NCBI GenBank assembly: GCA_002482965.1
Contig: DLGZ01000012.1
Span: 1 to 37,460 of the forward strand
Direction: 5' to 3'
From: Verrucomicrobiaceae bacterium UBA7681
GTDB taxonomy: Bacteria; Verrucomicrobiota; Verrucomicrobiia; Verrucomicrobiales; Verrucomicrobiaceae
Length of the DNA stretch: 37,460 nt
Shown here: in pieces, positions 6,581-16,248 of the stretch
Layout: every line of letters starts with the position of its first letter
How positions within the stretch are numbered: position 1 is the first letter of the stretch
Made by a program: the position numbers and the translations under genes
Notes under the pieces: model-generated
What the model saw: only the letters and a program-made list of their open reading frames with translations
Told to the model about the DNA's origin: nothing
Database searches by the model: none

Positions 6581-8749
6581 TCAGTTTTCAGAGATGAAGA
6601 CCGCCAGCGAGCGGGCTTGAATGGTGTGTTTACCACCCGCATCGAGGTTCGATCTGGCCTCCTCGTCCTGGGTGGTCAGCCGAAGTTTCCACGGCACGTT
6701 TCCAGCCGTGGCAGGCAGCACAAAATCAATGTCCTCATGGTGCGCATTGAGAATGACACAGACGGAGCTCCCGTTTCTAGGAGCGCCATTTTCGTCCGTT
6801 TCCAAGCTGTTGCCGCCTGCAAGAACCATGCTGAAGCAGCGAACAAAACCTGCATCCCAGTCCTCCTGGGTCATCACACGCCCCTCCACATTCCACCATT
6901 CCACATCCTTCGGCTGCCCTTCTGCCAGAGGCTGCCCCGTGAAGAAAGTCTTGCGTGAGAGCACCGGAAGCTCAGCCCGCAGTTCAAGGAGTTGAATGAC
7001 GAACTCGCGCAATCTCCGAACTTCCTCATCCTCCTTGCCCCAGTTCAACCAGGAGATTTCGTTGTCCTGGCAGTAGGCATTGTTGGTGCCTTTTTGAGTA
7101 TGCCATCTTTCATCCCCCGCCAGCAGCATGGGCGCACCCTGGCTGAGGAACAGCGTGGCCAGAAAATTGCGTGCCTGGCGCAGCCGCAGTGTCTTGATGC
7201 CCTCGTCGTCCGTCTCACCTTCAGCGCCGCAGTTCCAGCTCGCGTTGTTGTTGTCACCATCGCGGTTGTCCTCCCCGTTGGCTTCGTTGTGCTTGCCGTC
7301 ATAGCTCACCAGATCCCGCAGGCAGAAGCCATCATGACAGGTCACAAAATTGACGCTCGCATGCGGACTGCGCCCGCTGTGGTCGTAGAGGTCCGCGCTG
7401 CCCGTCAGGCGCGCCGCCAGCTCTCCTGCCGTCCCCATGCCTTTCCAGAACATCCGCACCTCATCGCGGTAGCGCCCGTTCCACTCCGCCCACCCCGTGG
7501 GGAAATTGCCCACCTGATAGCCGCCCATCCCCACATCCCACGGTTCCGCGATGAGTTTCACCGTCGAAAGCACCGGGTCCTGGCCGATGGCGTCAAAGAA
7601 AGAGCCCAGCTTGTCCCAGCCTTGCAGCTCCCGCGCCAGCGCACTTGCCAGATCAAAGCGGAAGCCGTCCACATGCACTTCAGTCACCCAATAGCGCAGG
7701 CTGTCCATCAGCAGCCGCAGGCCGGCGGGGTGCTGCATGCTCAGCGTGTTGCCGCAGCCGCTGAAGTCCTCGTAGTAGCGGCCCGACTCCTTCGAGAGCC
7801 GGTAGTAGGACGCGTTGTCGATCCCGCGAAACGACAAAGTCGGCCCCAGCTGATTCCCCTCCGCCGTGTGGTTGTACACCACATCCAGGATCACCTCGAT
7901 GCCCGCCCCGTGCAGCCGCTTCACCATCCCTTTAAACTCACGCATCGCCTCGTGCGGATCCGCGGTGGAAGCATAGCCCGGTTCAAACGCGAAGAACGAC
8001 AGCGTGTTGTACCCCCAGTAATTTTTCAGCCCCTTGTCCAGCAGATACGAGTCATCCAGATGATGATGCACCGGCAGCAGCTCGATCGCCGTCACGCCCA
8101 GCTGCTTGATGTAATCCATCGCTTCATCGGAGGACAGCCCTGCATACGTGCCACGCAAATGCTCCGGGAGTGCCTCATTGAGCTTCGTGAATCCCTTCAC
8201 ATGCAGCTCATAAATCGAAGTCCGGCACCACGGCGTGTTAGGCGACTTGTCCTCACCCCAGTCAAATTCCGGGTCGATCACCATGCCCAGCGGCGCAATG
8301 GCCCCCGAGTCGCGACTGTCAAAGGTGAGGTCCTTTTCCTCATGGTCCAGCTCATAGCCAAACAGCTCCGGCTTCCACTCCTGCAGGGTCCTGCCGATCG
8401 CCCGCGCGTACGGATCCAGCAGCAGCTTGTTGGGATTGAAGCGGTGGCCGTTCTGCGGCTCATACGGGCCATGCACACGGTAGCCATACAGCTGGCCCGC
8501 TTTGAGTCCCGGCACCAGGCCATGCCACACCTGGTTCGTTTGCTCCGGCAGTGTGATTCGCGTCTCCGCATATCCCTCAGCCGCGTCAAACAGACAAAGC
8601 TCCACTCGCGTGGCATTGGCGGAGAAAAGAGCAAAATTGATGCCCTCCTCCACGAGGGTCGCTCCCAGCGGAGTCGGAGTACCTGGAAGAATAGGACAAG
8701 AAGCGACACTGACCGGCTTTTCACCAACGGGGGAAGATTCTATTTGCAC
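6581..8749 (-). CDS. glgX: glycogen debranching enzyme GlgX (GH13_11)
   Basis: A 722-residue protein of the GlgX/TreX type, which hydrolyses alpha-1,6 branch points of glycogen or limit dextrin in the cytoplasm. The N-terminal 150 residues form a CBM48-like domain (PTPLGATLVEEGINFALFSA, VWHGLVPGL, YGYRVHGPY, RFNPNKLLLDPYAR). The catalytic barrel carries the GH13 conserved regions: DVVYNHTAEG (region I), DGFRFDLAS with the nucleophile Asp near residue 365 (region II), LIAEPWDVG with the acid/base Glu near 400 (region III) and FVTCHDGF with the transition-state Asp near 470 (region IV). NEANGEDNRDGDNNNASWNCG after region IV is typical of GlgX. Length is close to the family norm. It is a single gene; the divergent CBS-protein gene shares a 157-nt upstream region. 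Confidence 0.96.
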   Translation of the reverse strand: MQIESSPVGEKPVSVASCPILPGTPTPLGATLVEEGINFALFSANATRVELCLFDAAEGYAETRITLPEQTNQVWHGLVPGLKAGQLYGYRVHGPYEPQNGHRFNPNKLLLDPYARAIGRTLQEWKPELFGYELDHEEKDLTFDSRDSGAIAPLGMVIDPEFDWGEDKSPNTPWCRTSIYELHVKGFTKLNEALPEHLRGTYAGLSSDEAMDYIKQLGVTAIELLPVHHHLDDSYLLDKGLKNYWGYNTLSFFAFEPGYASTADPHEAMREFKGMVKRLHGAGIEVILDVVYNHTAEGNQLGPTLSFRGIDNASYYRLSKESGRYYEDFSGCGNTLSMQHPAGLRLLMDSLRYWVTEVHVDGFRFDLASALARELQGWDKLGSFFDAIGQDPVLSTVKLIAEPWDVGMGGYQVGNFPTGWAEWNGRYRDEVRMFWKGMGTAGELAARLTGSADLYDHSGRSPHASVNFVTCHDGFCLRDLVSYDGKHNEANGEDNRDGDNNNASWNCGAEGETDDEGIKTLRLRQARNFLATLFLSQGAPMLLAGDERWHTQKGTNNAYCQDNEISWLNWGKEDEEVRRLREFVIQLLELRAELPVLSRKTFFTGQPLAEGQPKDVEWWNVEGRVMTQEDWDAGFVRCFSMVLAGGNSLETDENGAPRNGSSVCVILNAHHEDIDFVLPATAGNVPWKLRLTTQDEEARSNLDAGGKHTIQARSLAVFISEN

Positions 8750-8906
8750 ATGCGTCCAACGCCCCGGACCCCATTTTCGGTTGCATGCACTTCATGGTAT
8801 CTCACTCCCGCATCAGAACGTAAAAATACAGCCAGACTGAAATCACCTGTCGGTGTCTAGGCAGAGGCGCTCCCGCCTCTTTTTGCAATCCCCCCACTCT
8901 ATTTCG

Positions 8907-9326
8907 ATGTCTGACAAACCCAGCACGCCCGCCCAGCCCGACAAATCCCTTGTGGATGTCCTCTTGGAAAAGGCTGGCATATTAAAACCCCAGGATTCCG
9001 TGCAGACAGCAGGAGACAGGATGCGCGCCACCGGCCAGGACAGCATGCCTGTGGTGGAGAACCGACGTCTCGTGGGCATGGTCACCAATCCTCATCCCGA
9101 CCAGCAGGCCGCGCGTTTTGGGCATGACCCAGCCCTCACGCCCGTCTCAGAAAGCATGGACAAAAAAATCCTCTTCTGCTTCGAAGACGAAGACTGCGCC
9201 ACCGCCCTTTTCAGAATGGATGAAAATCATGTGAACCTCCTGCCGGTGATGGACCGCGACATGAAAATGGTCGGCATGGTCAGTCGCGAAGAACTCGCAG
9301 ACTCTTCCCCCGAGAAAAAAAGTTAA
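8907..9326 (+). CDS. CBS domain pair protein
   Basis: A 139-residue cytoplasmic protein counted from ATG 8907. The frame is also open to a GTG at 8853, but those 18 extra codons are basic and not conserved in character. The sequence folds into two CBS motifs. The first contains DSVQTAGDRMRATGQDSMPVVENRRLVGMV (residues about 29-58); the second contains CFEDEDCATALFRMDENHVNLLPVMDRDMKMVGMVS (about 92-127). Stand-alone CBS pairs bind adenosine nucleotides and regulate partner proteins; the partner is not indicated here. The gene is divergent from glgX, which may mean shared control in carbon storage, but that is only suggested by position. Confidence 0.85.
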   Translation: MSDKPSTPAQPDKSLVDVLLEKAGILKPQDSVQTAGDRMRATGQDSMPVVENRRLVGMVTNPHPDQQAARFGHDPALTPVSESMDKKILFCFEDEDCATALFRMDENHVNLLPVMDRDMKMVGMVSREELADSSPEKKS

Positions 9327-9437
9327 GCCCCTCTTAAAATGGGGTCAGTATGCAAATTCTTGACAATATCAGGCACGCTGTTCACCCCTGGTTATCAGCA
9401 GCCAGCGCCGCTTGGAAACCTCAACTTCCAGCCCTCC

Positions 9438-11324
9438 TCACGGCATCGCCAGAAACTCCGCGCTCGTCATCAGCGCCCACAGCAGATCCCGCGTCGCCTC
9501 CGCAGGCCGCTCCGCATTCGCCGTCACAAACGCCACCGCCTGTTTCTCCTCATCCGCACCCGGCGCACGGCCATACACCGCCTGAAACGCCTCACGCACC
9601 CGCGCATTCACGCCCGGCAGCGCGGTCAGCCTCGCAATGAGGCCACCCTGCGCTGCCTGCAGCAGCGCATTCATCGTCGGTGATCCCGTAAGAAACTGCG
9701 CCTGCTGAAACGTCGCGTTGTACTCCTTCGGCAGCACATCCGGCATCGCCGTCACCACACTGCGGCGACACTCATCATCATCCGGCGGCAGCCCCACCGC
9801 CACGCGCCACGAGCGCGCCAGCTGCTCCGCCGTCAGCGGTCGCTCCGCCATCCCTGCAAACAATTCCGGCGCGGCATCACTCGCCCCCAGCGCATACACA
9901 CGACTGCGCACAATCTCCCGCACCACACGCCGAGTGTCATACTTGTGCGCGGCAAAATCCTGCGCCAGCCACTCCAGCAATTCAGGATGGCTCGGCGTGT
10001 TGCGCTCATTGATTTCATCCGGCGGATTCACGATCCCCCGCCCCGTCAGCGCCGCCCACATGCGATTCACAAACGCGCGCGCCAGCAGCGGATTGTCCTG
10101 CGTCGCCGCCTCCGCAAAAGCTTCGCGCCGCGAGTACTTCGGCACGCGCACCGCCGCCTTCGCATCCTCATACATTTCCGGCCCGTCATTCTCCTTCGTC
10201 TCCCCGCCCGGCCACACTTCCGGCAGCGTGCGACCCGTCAGCAGCGTCACCACCGCCGGCTGCGATTCCTTTTTCAAGTTCGTAAAATTCATGAAGCCCC
10301 CCACCGCGCTCTCCGCCACCGCCGCGCTCGCGTCCACATTCTTGCCCCGGTTAAACGCCGCCACCAGCCCCCAGTAATGCGCCTGCTTGATCTCACGCGC
10401 CAGCGGATGGTCATGACACTGCGCGCAGTCGATCCTCGTCCCATACACCACCGGCGCCACCGCCTCGGCGATCTTCTGGAAGTCGTTCTTCCGCTCAAAC
10501 AAAAACCACGCCGCCCCCTTGCGCTCCGGCGCTTGGTCAGGCCGCGCGCACAGCACATCATACACCACCTCATTCCACGGGCGGTTGTCCTTGAAAGCCC
10601 TCTCCAAAAAAGTCCACCAGCCCGAGCCCTTGCGCCGCCCATCCGGATTCCCACGCGTAAGTCGGCCCATCATAAAATGGTCCCACAGCTCCCGCATGCG
10701 CACCGCATACTCCGGTGCCGCCAGCAGCTTGTCGATGAGAGCATCCCGCTGCGGTGCCGCCACAAACGCCGCCAGCTCCGCCTGCGTCGGAATGCGCCCC
10801 GCAAGATCCAGATACACACGCCGACACCACACCGCATCCGTAACCGCCGCCGCAGGCTTTACACCCGCGCGCGCCCAGCCCTCCACCAGCAGCGTCGAGA
10901 TCGCCTCCTCACCCGAGCCAAACTTCCGCGCCACCTTCGGCTGTGCCTTCTCCACCGCCACCACAGGTGTGCTCGGCAGCGCCACGATCCATTCCCTCAC
11001 CACCGCACGCTCCGCGTCGGAGAGCTGCTTCTTCGGCGGCATGTGCGGGTCCGCACCGTGTTCCAGACTCGTAAACAGCGCACTCTCCTCCGGCTTCCCC
11101 GCCGTCACCACCACACCGTCATCGCCACCTTTGAGCACCATCTCCGGCGTGTCCAGTTCCAACCCTCCCTTCTGCTCCAGCACCCCGTGGCATTTCACAC
11201 AGTTCACATCCAAAATCTCCCTCACCTTCCCGGACCACAACACCGCCGCATCCGCCGCCAAAGCATCACGCCAGGCAGTCAGTGAGAGCAGTAAAAATAA
11301 AACAACAAGTACGCGGCGCAGCAT
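9438..11324 (-). CDS. PSCyt1/DUF1549/DUF1553 cytochrome-type protein
   Basis: A 628-residue exported protein counted from ATG 11324; a GTG at 11339 would add five residues. A signal peptide (LRRVLVVLFLLLSLTAWRDALA) is followed by a PSCyt1 domain with the haem-binding motif CVKCH at residues 42-46 and the MPPKKQLSDAE segment supplying the likely distal Met. DUF1549 follows from about residue 125, with VYLDLAGRIPTQAELAAFV, and includes a second haem-like motif, CAQCHDHPLA. DUF1553 occupies the last 270 residues (LARAFVNRMWAALTGRGIVNPPDEINERN, RSWRVAVGLP, FLTGSPTMNALLQAAQGG). The family is widespread in Planctomycetes and Verrucomicrobia and is often paired with DUF1501 proteins; the biochemical role is unproven. 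At about 630 residues it is shorter than many relatives. No DUF1501 gene is adjacent. A fragment of a near-identical sequence lies at 6481-6557. Confidence 0.92.
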   Translation of the reverse strand: MLRRVLVVLFLLLSLTAWRDALAADAAVLWSGKVREILDVNCVKCHGVLEQKGGLELDTPEMVLKGGDDGVVVTAGKPEESALFTSLEHGADPHMPPKKQLSDAERAVVREWIVALPSTPVVAVEKAQPKVARKFGSGEEAISTLLVEGWARAGVKPAAAVTDAVWCRRVYLDLAGRIPTQAELAAFVAAPQRDALIDKLLAAPEYAVRMRELWDHFMMGRLTRGNPDGRRKGSGWWTFLERAFKDNRPWNEVVYDVLCARPDQAPERKGAAWFLFERKNDFQKIAEAVAPVVYGTRIDCAQCHDHPLAREIKQAHYWGLVAAFNRGKNVDASAAVAESAVGGFMNFTNLKKESQPAVVTLLTGRTLPEVWPGGETKENDGPEMYEDAKAAVRVPKYSRREAFAEAATQDNPLLARAFVNRMWAALTGRGIVNPPDEINERNTPSHPELLEWLAQDFAAHKYDTRRVVREIVRSRVYALGASDAAPELFAGMAERPLTAEQLARSWRVAVGLPPDDDECRRSVVTAMPDVLPKEYNATFQQAQFLTGSPTMNALLQAAQGGLIARLTALPGVNARVREAFQAVYGRAPGADEEKQAVAFVTANAERPAEATRDLLWALMTSAEFLAMP

Positions 11325-11483
11325 GCAGAGAGAAAACACAAAATGGGGTGCCCAAAACTACACCACCCAGCCCCATTTCTTGCGCCGAATTTCGCACAAC
11401 CCTGCCGCCCCCTCTGGAAATAAGCCCCATAGTTCATATCAACACTATAAGACCTATTCCCAGCGCATCCGTCCCTCCGCATT

Positions 11484-11511
11484 CTTCCTTCTTACTTCTT
11501 ACTTCTTAATT
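11484..11511. repeat. 7-bp tandem repeat, four units
   Basis: Four heptamers follow each other: CTTCCTT, CTTACTT, CTTACTT and CTTAATT. The array lies immediately outside the stop codon of the VWA gene (stop at 11513-11515), so it is in the 3' untranslated region. Such slippage-prone arrays can vary in copy number; no coding frame is affected here. Confidence 0.7.
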
Positions 11512-11512
11512 T

Positions 11513-14500
11513 TCACCTCGTCTCTTTCAGCCCCCGCGCCTTGTCGATGAGCTGCAGAAACTCCCCGCGATACCCCAGCGTGTCCGCGCCCTTGCCATCC
11601 AGAGCGAGTCTCCGCACCGTTTCCCAGCTCAGCGTGCCTTTGTAGCTTGAGTCACGCAACAGCAGGCCAAAGCCCGCCACCGCCGCGCTGAATTTGAATT
11701 CCTCCGTGCTCGCCGTCAGCGTCTTGCCCTCGTCCTTCGTCGGCACCTCGATCAGCTTGCTCAGATCACTCTCCGGCTCCTTGTAGCGCAGCTTCACCGT
11801 CATCATCTCGCCGGTCTTCGCCGCCTCCGCCAGTTGCGCAGGCGAGATCGCCAGAGCTTGATACTTCAAGCTGTCCACCGCAGGGCGACCCTCCGCACCC
11901 GCGGGCAGATTCGCAGGCACCACCTCATACAAAGCCACCACGCTGTGACCCGCGCCGATCTCTCCCGCGTCCTTCGTATCGTCATTAAAATCCTCCTTCG
12001 CCATCACCCGGTTTTCATACCCAATCAGCCGATAGCTGCGCACCGCCGCCGGATTGAACTCCACTTGGATTTTCACATCCTTCGCAATGGTCACCAGCGT
12101 GCTGCCCATCTGCTCCACCAGCACCTTGCGCGCCTCGCTCAGACTGTCGATGTAGGCGTAGTTACCGTTGCCCTTGTCCGCCAGCGTTTCCATCGTGCGG
12201 TCCTGCAGGTTCCCGCTGCCAAATCCCAGCACGCTGAGAAACACCCCCGTCCTCGCCTTGTGCTTGATCAGTTTTTCCAGCTCCTCCGGCGAGCTCACGC
12301 CCACATTGAAGTCACCGTCCGTGCACAGGATCACGCGGTTCACCCCGCCTTTGATGAATCCCGCCACCGCCTGCTCATACGCCAGCTTGATCCCCGCGCT
12401 GCCATGCGTGCTGCCACCCGCGCTCAGCCTGCCGATCGCCGCCAGGATCTCCGCCTTCTTATCACCACTCGTCGGTGGCAGCACCACGCCGCTGCTCCCC
12501 GCATACACCACCATCGTCACGCGGTCCCCTTCCTCCAGTTGCTCCGTCAGCATCCGCAGAGACTGCTGCACCAGCGGCAGCTTCGTCGATTCATTCATCG
12601 AGCCCGACACATCCACCAGGAAGACCAGGTTGCTCGCCTTGCGGTCCTTGTCCAGCTCACGGCCCTTGATGGAAATCCGCGCCAGCCTGTGCACCGGCTG
12701 CCAGGGGCAAGGTGCCAGCTCCACACGCACGCCAAAGGGTTCCTTCGCATCATGCGCCGGACCTTCCTCCGAAGTCGGGAAATAATTCACTAACTCCTCA
12801 ATGCGCACCGCATCCGGCGGCGGCAGCATGTTCTGGTTCAAAAAGCGCCGCACATTCGCATACGACGCCGTGTCCACATCGATCGACAGCGTGGACAGCG
12901 GCTCCCGCGCCACCTCCTTCATCTCGTTCTCGATGATCCGCGTGTAGCTCTCGCCAGAGCTCGGCTGCCTTTGCGGCGCGGGCTTGGGCTCCTCAGGCAT
13001 CGCAATCGTGCCGAGATAGAAGTCATCCGACTTCCCATCTTTGCCCATGACAGCACTCCCACCCTGAACCGGCGCTTTGTCTTCCCACTTGTCAGTCACT
13101 TGGGCCAGCATCTTCGCCCGCTGATGGTCATAAGCTGTCTTGAAGTATGCTTCTTTCTTCCGCTGGGCCTCTACCATGCCACGACGCGCCGCCGCATTGT
13201 AAGGGTCCGTGCGCAGCACACCCTGGTATTGCGTGATGGCCACGTCGTAGTTGCCAGTTTCAACCGAGCCATTCGCCAGCATCAGCCCCGATTGAACCTC
13301 GCTCACGGCTCCCGCCTGCGGTGCGGCTGAGGAGAATGAGATCGAATTGCCCCCAGCCGCCCCTGCCTGCGGACTCTGCACCCCCGCTGCGGTTGAGTTG
13401 AAGGTCGCTAATTCCTTGCCATCTGTCGTCGCCCATCCACCGACGACTCCCGCAGGTGGCGAAGCCGGTGCAGCAACAGGCGAAGCGGTTGCCACAATAC
13501 CACCGCTGACATCCAGCGACGCGCCAGCAGCGAGCTTCATCTGTGCTGGTTCATCCATCAGCGGAGCAAACGCGTCGCCTCTCTGCATCACCGCACCATT
13601 GGACACACTCAACGTTCCGCCATTGATCGTCGTCGTGCCGCTGTAGGTGTTGGCACCTGCCAGGACCAGCGTACCCGCGCCAGTTTTGGTCATGGCTCCT
13701 GATCCAGAAACCGTCCCACCAAACGTCTCGCCCACCCTCGGGGAGGGAGCAGCAGTGCTTGCAAAGGTCAACACCTCCGCCTTCGCAGGTGTCGGACTCA
13801 AACCTCCGCTGTAGGTCGTGCCACTGCCAGAGTTGACCGTGACACCGCCAGTGATCGTCGTGTACCCGCTGTAGCCCGCTGCACCATTCAGATCCAGCGT
13901 GGTTGCATTACTCGTGCTCATGGGAGTTGCAGCGCCCACATTCCCCAGCGAGTTCGTCCCCGCCACATCATAGGTCGGAGTCGGCGCCGCGCTGCTAACA
14001 CTCGATGCCGACGTCAAGGTCACAGACCCAATGTTCGCATTGGCAACAGGGGGCGAAGAGACCGCCGGGCTGCCAGTGGCGATCATCGTCCCCGCTCCGG
14101 GGAGCTTGCCGGGCTGCGCCGCACTGGCATCGCCATCAGCAGGCGCATCCGCCCAGGCAGCAGCCGACGGGCCGTCAAACTTGAAGGAAGACCTGCGCGG
14201 AAGTTCGATCGGACTCGCGTAAACAAACTCACGCGTCACCTCCATCGTGGCCCGCGTCCCTGACTTCGTCGTGACAACTGGCGCGCCCATCAGATCCAGT
14301 GGCAGCTTCTTGCCAGAGGAGCTGAGTACACCGCCATTCACCACCACAGCCCCGGAGCCAATCACGGTACTCGCGTCGCTGGAGGACTTGCTCAATGCAG
14401 TCACGTTGAAAACAGCCGCCTGCAAGTCACTCACGCCGGAGAAATTCAAACTCACGGCAGAACTTGCCAGAGGCATCGTGCCAGAGGCGAAAGAGATCAG

Positions 14501-16225
14501 CCCTGAATCACTGCCGATGCCAAGAGTGTTCCCTGAGCCCCAATTAAAGCCGGACGGACTGCTCCCGTTGCCAGAGGTATTTAAATGAACATCGCCAAAG
14601 GAGTGCCATCCCGCACGCTGATAGAAAGCGTACGGCGGCTGCATCAGAGCCTCGAACTGGAGAGACTTACCGGCCTGCACAAAATGGCTGCCAACTCCCG
14701 CGCCGTCGGCTCTCTGCACCAGGTATTCAGCCAGCGAAGCCTGAGCGGAAGCTCCACCAGCAAGAGTGATCAGCCCAGTAGAGTTCGCATTCGCATAGGA
14801 ATTCAACGGCATCCATAGCAGCAATGCATTCATCGTAAATGGAGCGCATGCCTGAGCCGCTGCATTGCCAGTGCTCAAATTCGCAGATTTCAGCACCACC
14901 GCGGAACTGCCACGGTTGTACAAACCCAAGTCTCCAAGAGCTATGCTCGCCTCATACTCCGCCAGCGATGCATTCAGTTCGGCTTCATCTTCTGCAGAAA
15001 TCAGTTCCAGCGGAGCAGTGCTCATCCATGGGTATCCACTCGCATACGCGACCTGCTGAACCTCTGGCAGGAGACCACTCGCAAACCCCAGGCTGCCAAA
15101 ACTATCGCCATGCTTGAGGGTGGCCCAGGATGCTGAACTGATCGTGTTAGCTAGCCTCCCAGAATTGGAGTAGCTCAAAGAGGATCCGAAAACGAACAGC
15201 TCCCCGCCAAACGGCGGGTAAACTCTGCCCCCAGCCTTCAAGCTCAAGCTCGCAGCGTGCCGCTCCTGAGTCTGCTTCAGCAGATCCTTTGCGTCAGGAA
15301 TCATCTTCAAATTTCCGCCCATTGCCGTAGACCCAGAAACCGCGCCCCCCACCACGAAAGCGGTGCCGCCATTCACGGTCAGATAGCCCGCATCCGCCGG
15401 CATGCTGTTACTGCCACCAGCTAGCTGAGCACTGCCATTCTCAAGCCCCAGCGCAGCCCCTGCTGCGGCCGGCTCCAGCTTCTGGGAAGTCACACCCGTA
15501 CCCGCCACGACAAGGCCGACCGTCTCGGGAAGCTTGATACCTCCGCCAAAGTTCAGGCCATACGCGTTCTCATCCTGCACGCGCTTCAGCCGCTCCACAT
15601 CGCCGGGGCTCATCGCACTCTGATTCTTGTTCAAAGCCAGCGCACCCACTGCGGACACAGGTTCGGATTTCGGCATTGGCGGCAGCGTCTTCACCGCAGG
15701 CTGCTCCGCCACGATCACAGGCTTCACCGGCGTGGCAGCCAGCAGCCGTGCCTCTGGCCCCTGCCCTGCTTTTTTCTTCGCCTCAGGCTTCGGCGCGAGT
15801 TGCACCTTGATGCCCGGCTTTTCCGCCACGGCAGCGACGGCACGCGCTTCGCTCTTTCTGGAGGAATAGGCCTGCCACGTCCAAAACCCTCCCAGCACCG
15901 CGCACGCCGCCAGGGAGAGGCGGACGATGACGCCGATGTTCCACCGGGTTGTTTTGCCAGATTTTCCGTTTGCCGCAGGAGTTTGTGAATGCGTCCCGCT
16001 TGCAGCAGGCAATCGAGACGATTGCTCTACGAGGCGCTGGCGCTGCTTGTCCGTCAGCGCCAGCGAGTCATCCCGCAGTTCGCTCAGCAGAAAGTCGCAG
16101 AAGGCCTTCGTCTCATCCGCCTTCACTTTGTCCTGCGGATTCTCATGCAGCGCCGCCTCCAGCTGCTGGCGTTCTTCGGCACTGGCTTCATCCAGCGCCC
16201 AGGCGGTGATTTGTTCCGGTTTCAT
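11513..16225 (-). CDS. membrane protein: anti-sigma-like N-terminus, beta-repeat region and YfbK-type VWA module
   Basis: A 1570-residue fusion. Residues 1-75 (MKPEQITAWALDEASAEERQ onward) look like a zinc-less anti-sigma or FecR-type cytoplasmic domain. One membrane helix follows at about 96-118 (IGVIVRLSLAACAVLGGFWTWQA). Residues about 200-950 are Gly/Ser/Ala/Thr-rich and include an autotransporter-associated beta-strand repeat near 850-875 (LVLAGANTYSGTTTINGG). About 985-1030 is a TPR-like helical pair (YDVAITQYQGVLRTDPYNAA). The C-terminal third is a YfbK-type module: N-terminal domain about 1085-1185, VWA domain with MIDAS motif DVSGSMNES near 1204 and TDGDFNVG further on, and a DUF3520-like end. 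The ECF sigma gene lies 23 nt upstream on the same strand, so this protein plausibly controls that sigma factor. The large beta-repeat insertion in the middle is unusual for the family. Confidence 0.85.
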   Translation of the reverse strand: MKPEQITAWALDEASAEERQQLEAALHENPQDKVKADETKAFCDFLLSELRDDSLALTDKQRQRLVEQSSRLPAASGTHSQTPAANGKSGKTTRWNIGVIVRLSLAACAVLGGFWTWQAYSSRKSEARAVAAVAEKPGIKVQLAPKPEAKKKAGQGPEARLLAATPVKPVIVAEQPAVKTLPPMPKSEPVSAVGALALNKNQSAMSPGDVERLKRVQDENAYGLNFGGGIKLPETVGLVVAGTGVTSQKLEPAAAGAALGLENGSAQLAGGSNSMPADAGYLTVNGGTAFVVGGAVSGSTAMGGNLKMIPDAKDLLKQTQERHAASLSLKAGGRVYPPFGGELFVFGSSLSYSNSGRLANTISSASWATLKHGDSFGSLGFASGLLPEVQQVAYASGYPWMSTAPLELISAEDEAELNASLAEYEASIALGDLGLYNRGSSAVVLKSANLSTGNAAAQACAPFTMNALLLWMPLNSYANANSTGLITLAGGASAQASLAEYLVQRADGAGVGSHFVQAGKSLQFEALMQPPYAFYQRAGWHSFGDVHLNTSGNGSSPSGFNWGSGNTLGIGSDSGLISFASGTMPLASSAVSLNFSGVSDLQAAVFNVTALSKSSSDASTVIGSGAVVVNGGVLSSSGKKLPLDLMGAPVVTTKSGTRATMEVTREFVYASPIELPRRSSFKFDGPSAAAWADAPADGDASAAQPGKLPGAGTMIATGSPAVSSPPVANANIGSVTLTSASSVSSAAPTPTYDVAGTNSLGNVGAATPMSTSNATTLDLNGAAGYSGYTTITGGVTVNSGSGTTYSGGLSPTPAKAEVLTFASTAAPSPRVGETFGGTVSGSGAMTKTGAGTLVLAGANTYSGTTTINGGTLSVSNGAVMQRGDAFAPLMDEPAQMKLAAGASLDVSGGIVATASPVAAPASPPAGVVGGWATTDGKELATFNSTAAGVQSPQAGAAGGNSISFSSAAPQAGAVSEVQSGLMLANGSVETGNYDVAITQYQGVLRTDPYNAAARRGMVEAQRKKEAYFKTAYDHQRAKMLAQVTDKWEDKAPVQGGSAVMGKDGKSDDFYLGTIAMPEEPKPAPQRQPSSGESYTRIIENEMKEVAREPLSTLSIDVDTASYANVRRFLNQNMLPPPDAVRIEELVNYFPTSEEGPAHDAKEPFGVRVELAPCPWQPVHRLARISIKGRELDKDRKASNLVFLVDVSGSMNESTKLPLVQQSLRMLTEQLEEGDRVTMVVYAGSSGVVLPPTSGDKKAEILAAIGRLSAGGSTHGSAGIKLAYEQAVAGFIKGGVNRVILCTDGDFNVGVSSPEELEKLIKHKARTGVFLSVLGFGSGNLQDRTMETLADKGNGNYAYIDSLSEARKVLVEQMGSTLVTIAKDVKIQVEFNPAAVRSYRLIGYENRVMAKEDFNDDTKDAGEIGAGHSVVALYEVVPANLPAGAEGRPAVDSLKYQALAISPAQLAEAAKTGEMMTVKLRYKEPESDLSKLIEVPTKDEGKTLTASTEEFKFSAAVAGFGLLLRDSSYKGTLSWETVRRLALDGKGADTLGYRGEFLQLIDKARGLKETR

Positions 16226-16248
16226 ATCAAAATAAAAAGGTAAAAGGT

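Noticed and set aside
6992..8860. 622-codon open frame on the plus strand opposite glgX
   Set aside because: It is the antisense shadow of a gene with all GH13 motifs. The translation is Arg/His/Gln/Pro-rich without domains, as expected from high third-position GC.
9945..11285. 446-codon plus-strand frame opposite the DUF1549/DUF1553 gene
   Set aside because: Arg/His-rich composition without recognisable domain; the true gene has two CxxCH motifs and a signal peptide.
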